Below, piece by piece: positions 7,410 through 15,648 of a stretch of 64,000 nucleotides of DNA. Source of the DNA: G963677185 sp963677185 (lineage in GTDB: Bacteria > Bacillota > Syntrophomonadia > Syntrophomonadales > Syntrophomonadaceae); the NCBI GenBank assembly GCA_963677185.1, contig OY781889.1, positions 1,612,001 to 1,676,000 of the forward strand. The letters run 5' to 3'. A program made the translations under genes and the position numbers. Every line of letters starts with the position of its first letter. The stretch's first letter is position 1. The notes under the pieces were generated by a model that was not told the DNA's origin, did not search any database, and saw nothing but the letters and a program-made list of their open reading frames with translations.

Positions 7410-8261
7410 ATGTTTAAAATCGGCGACTTTTCGAGCTTGACCCAGGTCAGTGTAAAAACCCTGCGCTGGTACGATGAGATGGGGATTTTGAAACCGTACC
7501 GAGTCGATGCCAACAGTGGATATCGATATTATTCAGCCGGGCAGATCAGCCGGCTGGCCAGAATTCGAGCGCTGAAGAACCTGGGATTCAGCCTGGAACA
7601 GGTCAAGGTGATGCTGGACGGAAATATCCAGGCTGTTCAGATCAGGGATATGCTGGAATCCCGGCGCAGTCAGCTGGTTGGGCAGCTGCAACAGGAGCAG
7701 GAAAAGCTGACCCTGGTTGAGGTCTGGCTGCAGCAAATTGAGAATGAAGGAGGCGACCCCATGTCGCAATACGAGATATTGATTAAAAAGGTGGAACCTT
7801 TAACGGTTTATTCGAAACGGCAGATAGTGCCGACCGAGGATATGGTAATTCAGCTCCTGGAAAGCGTGTGGAATGACATCGCGGCAGCCAATGTCAGGAA
7901 AGTCGGACCGTCCATAACCATTTACCACCAGGTAGAGTACAAGGAGCGGGACCTGGATGTGGAAGCTGCCATGCCCATTGCGGCCGGCTGTGGCCTGGAA
8001 ACCAGCGAACTGCCTCCTATTGAAAAAGCCGCCGCACTGGTATATTACGGCAGCCATGACGGGCTGCCGGCGGCTTATGGAGCCCTGGCCCGGTGGATCG
8101 AGGAAAACAATTACCGGATGGAAGGCTTTTGCCGCACTTTATTTTTGACCTGTGCCGAAACCGAAGAAGATCCGGGCAAATTCGTTACCGAGATCCAGGT
8201 GCCGGTGGTCAGCCGCTCCGAAGCTTTTCCCTGTGCGGCAGCAGTATCCCCAAAAGCGTAG
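7410..8261 (+). CDS. MerR-family regulator with GyrI-like effector-binding domain
   Basis: Transcription activator of 283 aa of the BmrR/BltR type. Residues 1-70 form the MerR winged helix (FSSLTQVSVKTLRWYDEMG, then S-G-Y-R-Y-Y). A coiled-coil dimerisation helix runs to about residue 115, and a GyrI/AraC-effector-like beta domain (about 125-275) would bind a hydrophobic ligand. The ATG at 7410 directly follows GGCAGGAGGAG; the longer in-frame start at 7341 lies inside the promoter and is rejected. The 19-bp-spaced promoter upstream carries its probable operator, pointing to autoregulation. No exporter gene is adjacent, so the target beyond itself is unknown. Confidence 0.92.
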   Translation: MFKIGDFSSLTQVSVKTLRWYDEMGILKPYRVDANSGYRYYSAGQISRLARIRALKNLGFSLEQVKVMLDGNIQAVQIRDMLESRRSQLVGQLQQEQEKLTLVEVWLQQIENEGGDPMSQYEILIKKVEPLTVYSKRQIVPTEDMVIQLLESVWNDIAAANVRKVGPSITIYHQVEYKERDLDVEAAMPIAAGCGLETSELPPIEKAAALVYYGSHDGLPAAYGALARWIEENNYRMEGFCRTLFLTCAETEEDPGKFVTEIQVPVVSRSEAFPCAAAVSPKA

Positions 8262-8327
8262 TCTGGAGGACGAGATTCATAGAGTCCATCCCAATAAGTG
8301 GAACAGGGATATAGTATTTAAGCAAGA

Positions 8328-8356
8328 ATGCCCGCTGATTTTGGTTCAGCGGGCAT
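8328..8356. terminator. Hairpin between convergent genes
   Basis: Perfect 11-bp stem ATGCCCGCTGA / TCAGCGGGCAT with a 7-base loop between the stops of the MerR gene and gerW. It lacks a strong T-run on either side, so efficiency is uncertain; it could serve both directions. Confidence 0.55.
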
Positions 8357-8389
8357 ATCCTTACGGGCAATGTTTTTAATAACCAATTG

Positions 8390-8764
8390 CTAGCAGCAAC
8401 AACCCTTTTCATGAAGCTTGGTCATGATTTCCGGTGCCATATCGGCCAGTTTATCCACCAGGCACTTGGAACCTAATGAGTATATTTCGACTTTGCCGTC
8501 CTGAATGACAATCATGGCTACCGGCGATACCCCGCCACCTGCGCCGCCGCCAGTGCCGCTGCCACAGCCGGACGCTTTCTGACCGGGTGCTCCATGTGGT
8601 GCAGGGTGAGTGCCTTCGCCCACTCCAGTGCCGAATGCAAAGCCGGCTTTTATAATAGGGATTATGGTTACATTTCCAACTGTAAGGGGCTCTCCAAGGA
8701 CTGTTTTACTGGAAACCAGGTTTTCCAGGTTGGATGTCAGGGCGTCTACACTTTCTTTAAACAT
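8390..8764 (-). CDS. ytfJ: Sporulation protein GerW/YtfJ
   Basis: Spore protein of 124 aa. Matches the family core (T-V-I-P-x-x-K-A-G-F-A-F-G-x-G), a Gly-rich loop with GSGTGGGAGGG, V-S-P-V-A-M-I-V-I, and a Cys-rich tail ending G-C-C-C. In Bacillus, YtfJ (GerW) is needed for normal germination and lies next to ytfI; the same pairing is present here. The gene overlaps the preceding DUF2953 gene by 8 bp, so the two are translated from one message. It shows that the organism is an endospore former or recently descends from one. Confidence 0.93.
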   Translation of the reverse strand: MFKESVDALTSNLENLVSSKTVLGEPLTVGNVTIIPIIKAGFAFGTGVGEGTHPAPHGAPGQKASGCGSGTGGGAGGGVSPVAMIVIQDGKVEIYSLGSKCLVDKLADMAPEIMTKLHEKGCCC

Positions 8765-9392
8765 ATGCTTTCTTCCTCCTTATTTTCAGCACAGGCAGCC
8801 ATTCGGGCCGCCAGAGTTCGGATATACTGCGGGTCAACAGGAACTGGGCAGCCAGGTAAACGATTTGCACAGGTATTATCCGGCCGGACAGTTCACCGTT
8901 AACCACCAGGGTTGCCTCTAAAAAGTCTGGTTTTAGATCCAGACGTATTCTGGGAATTCGCAGGGCTGTCAACAGTCCGAAAATGGTTCCAGTTTCGGCT
9001 GGATCGCCGGTTCCGTAGATGCCGGATACAGCGGCCTGCAGCCGCAAAGCCCGGCTGAATCTGGGCAGGTAAGACCACACGACCTGAATTCGTTCAGTAC
9101 TGATCGCAGTCATGGTCCTGTTGATGCCAGATGGACGGGGTTTCCCGCTCGCTGCCGTCTTTTTATGGCCGGGGGAAAAGGGGCGGCGGTATTGCCGGGA
9201 GCCGGTGCCAACAGCCAGATTCCAGCCCCCATTTCCGGAGCTCATTTCGACCGATAGGATTCTGAACCAGCTGAGCTGGATTTTTCCTGCCCAGCCCTGG
9301 TTATAGCTACCTTGGGCCAGAAATGTCCAGGGAACCGCCAGAACCGTTATTATGAGCGCTATTAATATGGATGCAATCACAAGCGTCGTCAT
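8757..9392 (-). CDS. DUF2953 membrane-anchored protein (YtfI-like)
   Basis: Protein of 211 aa with one N-terminal membrane helix (about residues 3-25), a variable basic middle, and a C-terminal segment with G-T-I-F-G-L-L-T-A and L-x-L-x-P-D-F that fits DUF2953. Proteins of this family sit upstream of ytfJ in spore formers, as here. It overlaps gerW by 8 bp and the anti-sigma gene upstream by 4 bp, so sigma factor, anti-sigma factor, DUF2953 and gerW look like one leftward operon. Biochemical role unknown. Confidence 0.8.
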   Translation of the reverse strand: MTTLVIASILIALIITVLAVPWTFLAQGSYNQGWAGKIQLSWFRILSVEMSSGNGGWNLAVGTGSRQYRRPFSPGHKKTAASGKPRPSGINRTMTAISTERIQVVWSYLPRFSRALRLQAAVSGIYGTGDPAETGTIFGLLTALRIPRIRLDLKPDFLEATLVVNGELSGRIIPVQIVYLAAQFLLTRSISELWRPEWLPVLKIRRKKAYV

Positions 9393-9856
9393 AGTCCCGC
9401 TCTCCCTCGTTTTTTAGCATAGGAGCGGGCCAGAAATCCGGCAGTTTTCAAGGCTGACTTGGGGATAGCCGCTGCCAGCGTTCGTCCCGAGCTTCCGAGC
9501 ATATCCATCCCGGGCACCATTTCAACCGCGCGGGCCAGCGGTTGCCAGGCTATCCGCTGGCTGGCCCAGAAATCCCAGTCGTTAGACTGCTCCCATGTAT
9601 GCTGAACTGAATTCCGATGATCTTCTTCTGCAGGTTTTTTCAGAGCCTGGTAGATGGCCTGCTGCCTGAATAAAGATATGGCCGAAGGCGTTTCTATATC
9701 TCCACAGTGGCCGAGATCGGCCCACAGCAGGCGCATTTCGGAAAGATCCCGTCGGCATGAGCGGCAGGATGCAAGGTGTTCCCGCACTTCTGCCGTTTTC
9801 TGTTCGGCCAGTTCATTATCAAGGTATTCTTGAAGCATATCCACACAGCATTCCAT
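9389..9856 (-). CDS. Putative zinc-finger (ZAS-like) anti-sigma factor
   Basis: 155 aa. An N-terminal zf-HC2 module is seen as C-C-x-D-M-L-Q-E-Y-L-D-x-E-L and then R-E-H-L-A-S-C-R-S-C, giving the H-x3-C-x2-C metal site of ZAS anti-sigma factors. The rest is a variable region with amphipathic helices and no clear membrane span, so it may be soluble. It lies 3 bp downstream of the ECF sigma gene in the same direction, the standard sigma/anti-sigma order, and probably binds that sigma factor. The input signal is unknown. Confidence 0.82.
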   Translation of the reverse strand: MECCVDMLQEYLDNELAEQKTAEVREHLASCRSCRRDLSEMRLLWADLGHCGDIETPSAISLFRQQAIYQALKKPAEEDHRNSVQHTWEQSNDWDFWASQRIAWQPLARAVEMVPGMDMLGSSGRTLAAAIPKSALKTAGFLARSYAKKRGRAGL

Positions 9857-9859
9857 TCT

Positions 9860-10429
9860 TTACGCCCCCCATCCGTAGGCTTCACCCATCACCTGCCGCA
9901 ATTGACTGCGGGCTCTGAACAAATAACTTTTAACTGTACCGAGCGGCAAACCGGCCGCTTCGGCTATTTCCTGGTAATTCATGTCTTCCTGGTGCCGCAT
10001 CACCACCACCATCCGATAGAGAGGCGGAAGGGCACCCAGCGCACGCTGCAAGGCATCCCGGGTCTCCATCCGCTCCACCTGACGCTCGGAGCGCGGATCG
10101 GCCAGCATCTGGCCCATACTGAGCTCGCCATCCAGCGGCTGGTCCAGGGACAGCAGGTCAGGACTGCGGCAGCGCAAATAATTAATACAGGCATTTATTA
10201 CGACCTGGCGCAGCCAGGGTTTGAAAGGCCGGTTAACATGGTATGCAGGCAGGGCCAGAACCACTTTGAGCATGGCTTCCTGGCTCATTTCCAGCGCGTC
10301 TTCATGATTATCGCTGAAGCGGTGACACAGACTGAAAATGTATCCTTCGTAGCGGGACAACAGTTCCCGGTAAGCATCCTCCTGTCCGGCCTGGCATTTG
10401 AGAACGAGTTGACGATCGTCGGATTCCAC
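9860..10429 (-). CDS. ECF RNA polymerase sigma factor
   Basis: 189 aa from the GTG at 10429, chosen because GGGAGGT lies 6 bases upstream; an upstream GTG at 10450 is also open but overlaps that site. Sigma region 2 (about residues 25-90, with Y-I-F-S-L-C-H-R and R-P-F-K-P-W-L-R-Q-V) and region 4 (about 125-185, Y-Q-E-I-A-E-A-A-G-L-P-L-G-T-V-K-S and R-A-R-S-Q-L-R) are complete. Region 3 is absent, as in ECF factors. It heads a leftward operon with its anti-sigma, DUF2953 and gerW, which suggests envelope or sporulation-stage control, though that is inferred only from position. Confidence 0.93.
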   Translation of the reverse strand: MESDDRQLVLKCQAGQEDAYRELLSRYEGYIFSLCHRFSDNHEDALEMSQEAMLKVVLALPAYHVNRPFKPWLRQVVINACINYLRCRSPDLLSLDQPLDGELSMGQMLADPRSERQVERMETRDALQRALGALPPLYRMVVVMRHQEDMNYQEIAEAAGLPLGTVKSYLFRARSQLRQVMGEAYGWGA

Positions 10430-10660
10430 TCCTGCACCTCCCTTTAGCACCCTTCTCTATCCAATACACCAATTATCACCGGAAAGTTTCAAGGGGGGCA
10501 ATAAAGTACAGAAAATATCATTTCGTAAAGTCGGGAGCATTGAATATTAAGGGTGCTTGGCTGGAAAAGCTGCCGGTTGTTGATGTATTATTTAAGTACT
10601 GGAAGTATTTCTAATCGGTTTTATGAATGTATTTGGCAGTTATTACAGGTGGTGAACGCA

Positions 10661-10957
10661 GTGGCCGGGATCTCCAAAATAGATATAGTTAACAAAATTG
10701 CCGCCATTCGGCAAGAGCTGGTTGAACAGTATTCGGTCAACCGGATAGGTTTATTCGGTTCGTATGCCCGGGGCGAAGAAGGCCAGGAAAGCGATGTCGA
10801 TATTGTAGTAGAGCTGAATAAGCCCACCTTCGATCATTATTTTGACCTTAAATTCCGCCTGGAGGATGTCTTGCAGCACCCGGTGGATTTAGTAATTGCT
10901 GAAAGCCTCAAGCCATTGATTAAAGATCATATAGAACGAGATACAATCTATGTCTAG
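10661..10957 (+). CDS. mntA: MntA-type nucleotidyltransferase antitoxin
   Basis: 98-aa minimal nucleotidyltransferase. The pol-beta signature G-S-Y-A-R-G-E-E-G-Q-E-S-D-V-D-I-V-V supplies the GSx10DxD catalytic set. In the MntA/HepT systems, MntA adds AMP residues to a tyrosine of the toxin and silences it. The GTG at 10661 is preferred because AGGTGG lies 7 bases upstream; a longer frame from 10553 has no ribosome site. It overlaps the HepT gene by 8 bp, the usual coupling. Confidence 0.88.
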   Translation: MAGISKIDIVNKIAAIRQELVEQYSVNRIGLFGSYARGEEGQESDVDIVVELNKPTFDHYFDLKFRLEDVLQHPVDLVIAESLKPLIKDHIERDTIYV

Positions 10958-11297
10958 AGATTCAATGTTATATATTCACGACATAATCGAAGCCATTCAA
11001 CGGATTGAGGAATATGTAGAAGGCATGAATTTTGAAGTATTCTGCCAGAACCGCAGGACTCAAGACGCAGTAGTGCGAAACCTGGAGATTATCGGTGAAG
11101 CCGCCAGTCGAATGGACGAGTCTTTCCGAATGGTGATGGCCGAAATCGAATGGCGCAAGATTATCGGACTACGAAATATTCTGATTCACGAATATTTTGG
11201 AATCAACCAGCCAATAATATGGGATGTTGTTCAGAATAAGCTCGAATCTCTGAAGGATGCATGTACACGGATGAGTGAAGAAACAAGTGAAAATTAG
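10950..11297 (+). CDS. hepT: HepT-like (DUF86) toxin
   Basis: 115-aa all-helical HEPN protein. The C-terminal half carries R-N-I-L-I-H-E-Y-F-G, the Rx4HxY motif that contains the HEPN RNase residues (Arg, His) and the tyrosine modified by MntA. It overlaps the mntA gene. Together they form a type VII toxin-antitoxin pair. All motif residues are intact, so it is probably functional. Confidence 0.88.
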   Translation: MSRDSMLYIHDIIEAIQRIEEYVEGMNFEVFCQNRRTQDAVVRNLEIIGEAASRMDESFRMVMAEIEWRKIIGLRNILIHEYFGINQPIIWDVVQNKLESLKDACTRMSEETSEN

Positions 11298-11320
11298 GCA
11301 TTTCCCCTAAGTGTGAAGCA

Positions 11321-11587
11321 TCAGGCATGCTCATCACTTTGTATAATCTGTCCGTCGCAACGTTGCGATCCCTCTAAAATTTCTGCCAGCTTCAAGGTGA
11401 ATGATTCGATGCAATCGGATTTGTGTTTAAAATGCGCACATGCCAGCATAGCGGCCGAGATGTCTTCGGCATTCTTGCCGTTTTTGAAAGCCAGGCCCAT
11501 TTCACGCAGATTCTCCTCATTGAAGACATAGCCTCCGTCAAATACCTGCCGGGCGATTTCTCGATGTTTTAATAATTGGTCCGGCAT
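11321..11587 (-). CDS. Hypothetical protein
   Basis: 88 aa, unrecognised. Predominantly helical and soluble, with no signal peptide. The start is supported by AAGGAG 8 bases before the ATG. It converges on hepT with a 23-bp gap. It lacks repeats or metal-site patterns (three scattered cysteines). Real gene likely; function unknown. Confidence 0.6.
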   Translation of the reverse strand: MPDQLLKHREIARQVFDGGYVFNEENLREMGLAFKNGKNAEDISAAMLACAHFKHKSDCIESFTLKLAEILEGSQRCDGQIIQSDEHA

Positions 11588-11745
11588 ATGGATTCTCCTT
11601 GCTTGAGTTCCTCTCGAATATTAATAGTGTGGTGCAAGCCAATAAAAAAATCAAATGGAACCAGGCCAATGCCGGGAAGGCGTGCTAAACTGAATTGGAA
11701 TATGGTTTTTCGGTTAGAGTTGCTTTGGAAAGGGAGAATCGATTT

Positions 11746-12105
11746 ATGCCAGGCCCGGAAAGGGAACGCAGCAGCTGGGTCCAGTTCGAATATGAGGGAA
11801 ATCTGTGGCCGATAGTGGATGAATGGGCTCGGGAGGACGGCTACCGCCTTAAGAAGGATGAAAAGGATCGCCGGGTTTATACCCGGGGCCGGGACATTCT
11901 CATTGCGCCGCGTTTTCTTATCATTGAAAAACAGGGTATTCTTGTAAGCGTGGAAGCATATATCAAGCCTCACCCCATAAGCGGCTACGAGTTCGAAACT
12001 ATCGGACTCAATTCGGCGGGCGGCTTGCCGGTCATGTCGAGAGATAAGGACCGCGCCAAGATCAATAGGCTGCTGGTCAGGTTGAATGCCCCACTGATAC
12101 CGTAG
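11746..12105 (+). CDS. Hypothetical protein
   Basis: 119 aa from the ATG at 11746, preceded by GGGAG; the frame is open back to an ATG at 11695. No family recognised. The sequence alternates charged and hydrophobic residues (R-D-I-L-I-A-P-R-F-L-I-I-E-K) typical of a compact soluble beta-rich domain. It is preferred over the overlapping minus-strand frame (11569-11973), whose composition is shadow-like. Transcription is probably shared with nothing nearby. Confidence 0.55.
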   Translation: MPGPERERSSWVQFEYEGNLWPIVDEWAREDGYRLKKDEKDRRVYTRGRDILIAPRFLIIEKQGILVSVEAYIKPHPISGYEFETIGLNSAGGLPVMSRDKDRAKINRLLVRLNAPLIP

Positions 12106-12202
12106 AGGATTTCAGGCCTTATGAGAGCATTTATCGAATTATAGCAGGAAAAGCCGCTGATTGAATTGAGCTTACTCCATATTGGAAAGGAGATGATTTT
12201 TT

Positions 12203-13054
12203 GTGGCTATATTGGATGGTTTGCTAATCCGGCCCATGGAGATCGCTGATATGGAGACGGCTGTGGAATGGGCAGCCCGGGAAGGATGGAATCCTGGTCT
12301 TCATGACGCAGCTTGTTTCTATGTTGTAGATCCGGCGGGCTTCATCGGCGCAGAGTTGGAAGGGCAGATGCTGGGCTGCGTATCGGCGGTCCAGTATGAT
12401 GAGAATTTTGCTTTCGGCGGTTTTTTCCTGGTCAAGCCGGAATGGCGGGGAAAGGGAATCGGCCGCCGGCTTGTAGAAGCTGCTTTTAGCCATATTACGG
12501 CTCGATGCGTTGCCAATGACGGGGTGGTTGCCCAGGAACAAAACTACAAAAAAATGGGCTTTGAAACCGCTCACCACAACATTCGCTTCGAAGGCATGGG
12601 TCAGTCCTGTCCTGTGCAGCATTCTTCGCTGCTTGAGCTAAACACAATACCCCTGGAACAGCTTAACGCTTTTGACTATACACATTTTAAGGCCCGGCGC
12701 GAAAGCTTCATTGAGTGTTGGATACGGCAGCCCGGGTCGAAGGCAGTGGGATTTGTGGAAGATGGGCAGTTGCTGGGTTATGGAGTAATCCGGAAGTGCC
12801 GGCAGGGATATAAAATCGGCCCCTTGTTTGCTGCCCGGCCGGACATCGCCGAAGAGATTTTTGATGTGTTATCTGATCATGCTGCTGGTGCAGTAATCGT
12901 TCTGGATATACCTGAACCGAATTTAGAAGCCGGCAAGCTGGTAAAAAGGCATGCCATGCGAGCCGTTTTCGAAACGGTGCGCATGTATCGCGGCCCGAAT
13001 CCCGGGCTCCCTCTGGATCGCATATTTGGAATAACCAGCTTTGAACTGGGATAA
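12203..13054 (+). CDS. Double-domain GNAT acetyltransferase
   Basis: 283 aa. The N-terminal half (about 5-135) is a GNAT fold: the acetyl-CoA motif V-K-P-E-W-R-G-K-G-I-G-R-R-L is clear, and N-Y-K-K-M-G-F-E marks the last strand. The C-terminal half (about 150-283) resembles the degenerate second GNAT-like domain (Acetyltransf_18 type) seen in YitH-like proteins. The start is a GTG with AAAGGAGATG upstream. Substrate unknown. It is a single gene, with convergent DUF554 downstream. Confidence 0.87.
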   Translation: MAILDGLLIRPMEIADMETAVEWAAREGWNPGLHDAACFYVVDPAGFIGAELEGQMLGCVSAVQYDENFAFGGFFLVKPEWRGKGIGRRLVEAAFSHITARCVANDGVVAQEQNYKKMGFETAHHNIRFEGMGQSCPVQHSSLLELNTIPLEQLNAFDYTHFKARRESFIECWIRQPGSKAVGFVEDGQLLGYGVIRKCRQGYKIGPLFAARPDIAEEIFDVLSDHAAGAVIVLDIPEPNLEAGKLVKRHAMRAVFETVRMYRGPNPGLPLDRIFGITSFELG

Positions 13055-13120
13055 GGCATCACCCGGATGACGCTTAATTCTTCTCGATTAAGTGAGCTTG
13101 TTTGATTCCAGCGTTTATAC

Positions 13121-13819
13121 CTACCCGCCCAGATTAATACTTGCAAAGAGAATGGTCAAGGGTATGGCAACAAAAATTCCCGGCATAAGGTTGCCTACCT
13201 TGATTTCCTTGATGTCAAGGATGTTCAGGCCGATGGCAAAGATCAGCAAGCCGCCGGTGGCACTCATTTCGGTGACGATTTGCTGGGAAAGCACGTCCTG
13301 CAATGAGCTGGACGCCAGGGTGATAGCCCCCTGGTACAACAGCACTGGAATGGCCGCCGCCAGCACCCCGATTCCCATGGAGGAAGCAAAGACCATGGCG
13401 GTTATGCCGTCCAGCAGCGACTTGGCGATCAGGATGCTGTGATTCCCCGTAAGGCCGCTCTCAATAGAACCCATGATAGCCATAGCCCCGACACAAAAGA
13501 TAAGGCTGGTGCTTACGAAGGCTCTGGTGAAGCGCCCGTCTTCGCCGCGTCCGAACCTGTTCTCCATCCAGAGGCCGAAGTTCTTTAATCTCAGTTCGAT
13601 ATCGATAAGCTCTCCGATTACGCCGCCAATAACCAGAGAGAGGATTACTATCAGTGGATTGTTGGTCTGCAAAGCCATGCTGCCGCCGATCAGAAGCACG
13701 GCCAGGCCCAGCCCCTGGATTACAGTCACTTTCATGTTTTCTGACAGGGCATGTCCGAATAGAAGCCCTAAAACCCCCCCCAGAATAATAGCCGCCGTGT
13801 TTATAATTGTTCCTAACAT
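13121..13819 (-). CDS. DUF554 membrane protein (YqgA/YdfK family)
   Basis: 232-aa polytopic membrane protein with about six to seven hydrophobic segments. Family marks: M-L-G-T-I-I-N-T-A-A-I-I-L-G-G at the start, I-G-E-L-I-D-I-E in the middle and G-L-L-I-F-A-I-G-L-N-I-L near the end. Family length is about 225-240. Function is not established. The gene is monocistronic, 134 bp downstream of the beta-eliminating lyase gene and in the same direction. Confidence 0.88.
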   Translation of the reverse strand: MLGTIINTAAIILGGVLGLLFGHALSENMKVTVIQGLGLAVLLIGGSMALQTNNPLIVILSLVIGGVIGELIDIELRLKNFGLWMENRFGRGEDGRFTRAFVSTSLIFCVGAMAIMGSIESGLTGNHSILIAKSLLDGITAMVFASSMGIGVLAAAIPVLLYQGAITLASSSLQDVLSQQIVTEMSATGGLLIFAIGLNILDIKEIKVGNLMPGIFVAIPLTILFASINLGG

Positions 13820-13953
13820 GTGTATTCTCCTTAAGCTCTGTCATTATTGCGCCAGGGCGCTTGCCGCAGATGCTGGTGCATTAGCGCTATTATTTACCAA
13901 CTGGAAGGGGCTTAATTGTGCGACTTCCATTCCTAAAAGCTCTATTAAAACGG

Positions 13954-15402
13954 TTACAGGCTGTCGCCGAAGTCAGCCTTGAACCTGGCGGCCAATTTGT
14001 TCTGCCAGTCTGAAACCGGCGCCAGCCGGCCAAAGAAAAAGCGCAGTATTTGCGGCTCTTCCACGAAAGTAAGCCCGTCAATCAGTTCGCGGTTTTCGTA
14101 AAGCCAGCCGATGCGGTCAATTGCGTATTTCACCTGGGACAGCGTAAATACCCGCCGGGGCATGGCCAGGCGCAAAAGCTCCATATTGGAAAGTGGTTCG
14201 ATACCGTTTTCATCCCTTTGCTCGGACATGGTGCCTCTTTCCATTCCACGGACGCCGCTGGCAATGTACAGCGCTGTCGCCAGAGCTCCGGCCGGATACT
14301 GGGTCTGGGGAACATGGGGCAGAAAGGCCAGGGCATTGAGATGGCATCCCAGGCCGCCGGCAGGCGTTATTACTGGCACTCCCTTTTTCCGGAGCTCCCG
14401 GACCATGTATTCGATAAACTGGGGGCCTTGATTAATCATCTCTTCGTCCATGGTTTCGTCAAGACCGACCGCCAGGGCTTCCATCTCGCGCACCGACATT
14501 CCGCCGTAAGTAGAAAAGCCTTCATACAACGGCAAAAGCTCACGCATTTTCAGGAATATTTCCTTGTCATTGCAGCAAATCCCCCCGCCTCGGACACAGC
14601 CCAGCTTGCGGGCGGAGAAGTAGATTATGTCGGACAGGTCCGCCATTGCCCGGGTAATCTCCCGTATGCTCATATCTTTACAGGCTTCTTCCCGAACCTT
14701 GATAAAGTAAAGATTGTCAGCCAGCAGGCTGGCGTCCAACACTACCAGGATCCCATGCTGCTGGCATACCTGGCGGACATCGCGCATATTTTGCAGTGAG
14801 AAAGGCTGCCCGCCAATCAGGTTGGTGCCTGATTCCAGGCGAAGGAAGGGTATCTTTTCCGCGCCGTGCTTGGCAATTAAAGCTTTGAGCTTATCGATGT
14901 CGGTATTGCCTTTGAAGGGATAGTCGCTTTCGACCTTCAGGCCTTCGTCAATGACGATTTCTTCTACTACGCCGCCATTTATGACTATATGGGATTTGGT
15001 GGTGGTAAAGTGGTAATTCATCGGAACTATGGAGCCCGGCTTCACAAAAACCTGGGATATGATGTTTTCACAGGCCCTTCCCTGGTGGGCGGGCAGGAAA
15101 TACTCGGTCCCGAATATTTCGACGATTTTGTCTTCCAGCCTGGTGAATGTTTCCGAACCGGCATAGCTGTCGTCTGCCACCATCATGGATGCCAACTGCT
15201 GATCGCTCATGGCGTTTACGCCGCTGTCGGTGAGCATATCCATGAATACATCGCGGTTTTTCAGTAAAAAGGTGTTGTTGCCAGCATCGGCTATGGCTTG
15301 CAAGCGCTCATCAACCGGCACCAGGCGTAATTTCTGAACGATACGGACTTTGTGCATTTCCAGGGGAACCTCGTCACCATAATGAAATTTAATATTTGCC
15401 AC
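13954..15402 (-). CDS. Beta-eliminating lyase, tyrosine phenol-lyase-like
   Basis: PLP enzyme of 482 aa in the tyrosine phenol-lyase/tryptophanase family, which splits aromatic amino acids into the arene, pyruvate and ammonia. Features shared with Citrobacter TPL: D-E-R-L, L-L-T-D-S-G-x-N-A-M-S-D, D-S-Y-A-G-S-E, F-T-T-T, G-G-Q-P, the PLP lysine in S-A-R-K, M-E-R-G (TPL Arg381 type) and R-F-F near the end. Tryptophanases lack M-E-R-G, so TPL-like is the better label. One oddity: the D-A-T-R that supplies Asp214 and Arg217 around PLP reads D-A-S-L here, so the conserved arginine is a leucine. Activity or substrate may therefore differ. A terminator-like hairpin lies in its leader. Confidence 0.82.
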   Translation of the reverse strand: MANIKFHYGDEVPLEMHKVRIVQKLRLVPVDERLQAIADAGNNTFLLKNRDVFMDMLTDSGVNAMSDQQLASMMVADDSYAGSETFTRLEDKIVEIFGTEYFLPAHQGRACENIISQVFVKPGSIVPMNYHFTTTKSHIVINGGVVEEIVIDEGLKVESDYPFKGNTDIDKLKALIAKHGAEKIPFLRLESGTNLIGGQPFSLQNMRDVRQVCQQHGILVVLDASLLADNLYFIKVREEACKDMSIREITRAMADLSDIIYFSARKLGCVRGGGICCNDKEIFLKMRELLPLYEGFSTYGGMSVREMEALAVGLDETMDEEMINQGPQFIEYMVRELRKKGVPVITPAGGLGCHLNALAFLPHVPQTQYPAGALATALYIASGVRGMERGTMSEQRDENGIEPLSNMELLRLAMPRRVFTLSQVKYAIDRIGWLYENRELIDGLTFVEEPQILRFFFGRLAPVSDWQNKLAARFKADFGDSL

Positions 15403-15512
15403 CAGTCATTCACTCCTTCTGCTTTTTAATCTCTGCTTATGCTCACGCTCATGCTCCAGCAGTTAGTTCGTATGGACTCAGTAAATCCTGGTGACCCGGG
15501 CAGCGCGGCCAA

Positions 15513-15648
15513 TAAAAAAGCGCATCCAGAAGGATGCGCAAAATATTTGAGATTCGTCGGGTATTATCCTGCTTAACTGCCATCCTGCCATTAATTGCCA
15601 TGATATTTACGAGCTGTCACTAACCTGCTTTTCTACACTGACATTATA
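15513..15648 (-). promoter_or_regulatory. Leader of the TPL-like gene: -10 box, hairpin and T-run
   Basis: In the 336-bp gap between genes, the minus strand carries TATAAT (complement of 15643-15648) and then GCGCATCC/GGATGCGC (15520-15539) followed by a run of six T. The hairpin could terminate the upstream cytochrome transcript or attenuate the TPL-like gene, whose start is about 110 bases farther. A 50-codon frame (15601 to 15449) without a clear ribosome site crosses the hairpin. Confidence 0.5.

Noticed and set aside
11569..11973. Minus-strand frame of 134 codons
   Set aside because: Overlaps two better-supported genes (11321-11587 and 11746-12105), and its composition is not protein-like.
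13954..15402. Tryptophanase (tnaA) as the specific name
   Set aside because: The MERG and FTTT motifs match tyrosine phenol-lyase better, and the Arg-to-Leu change makes any substrate-specific symbol unsafe.
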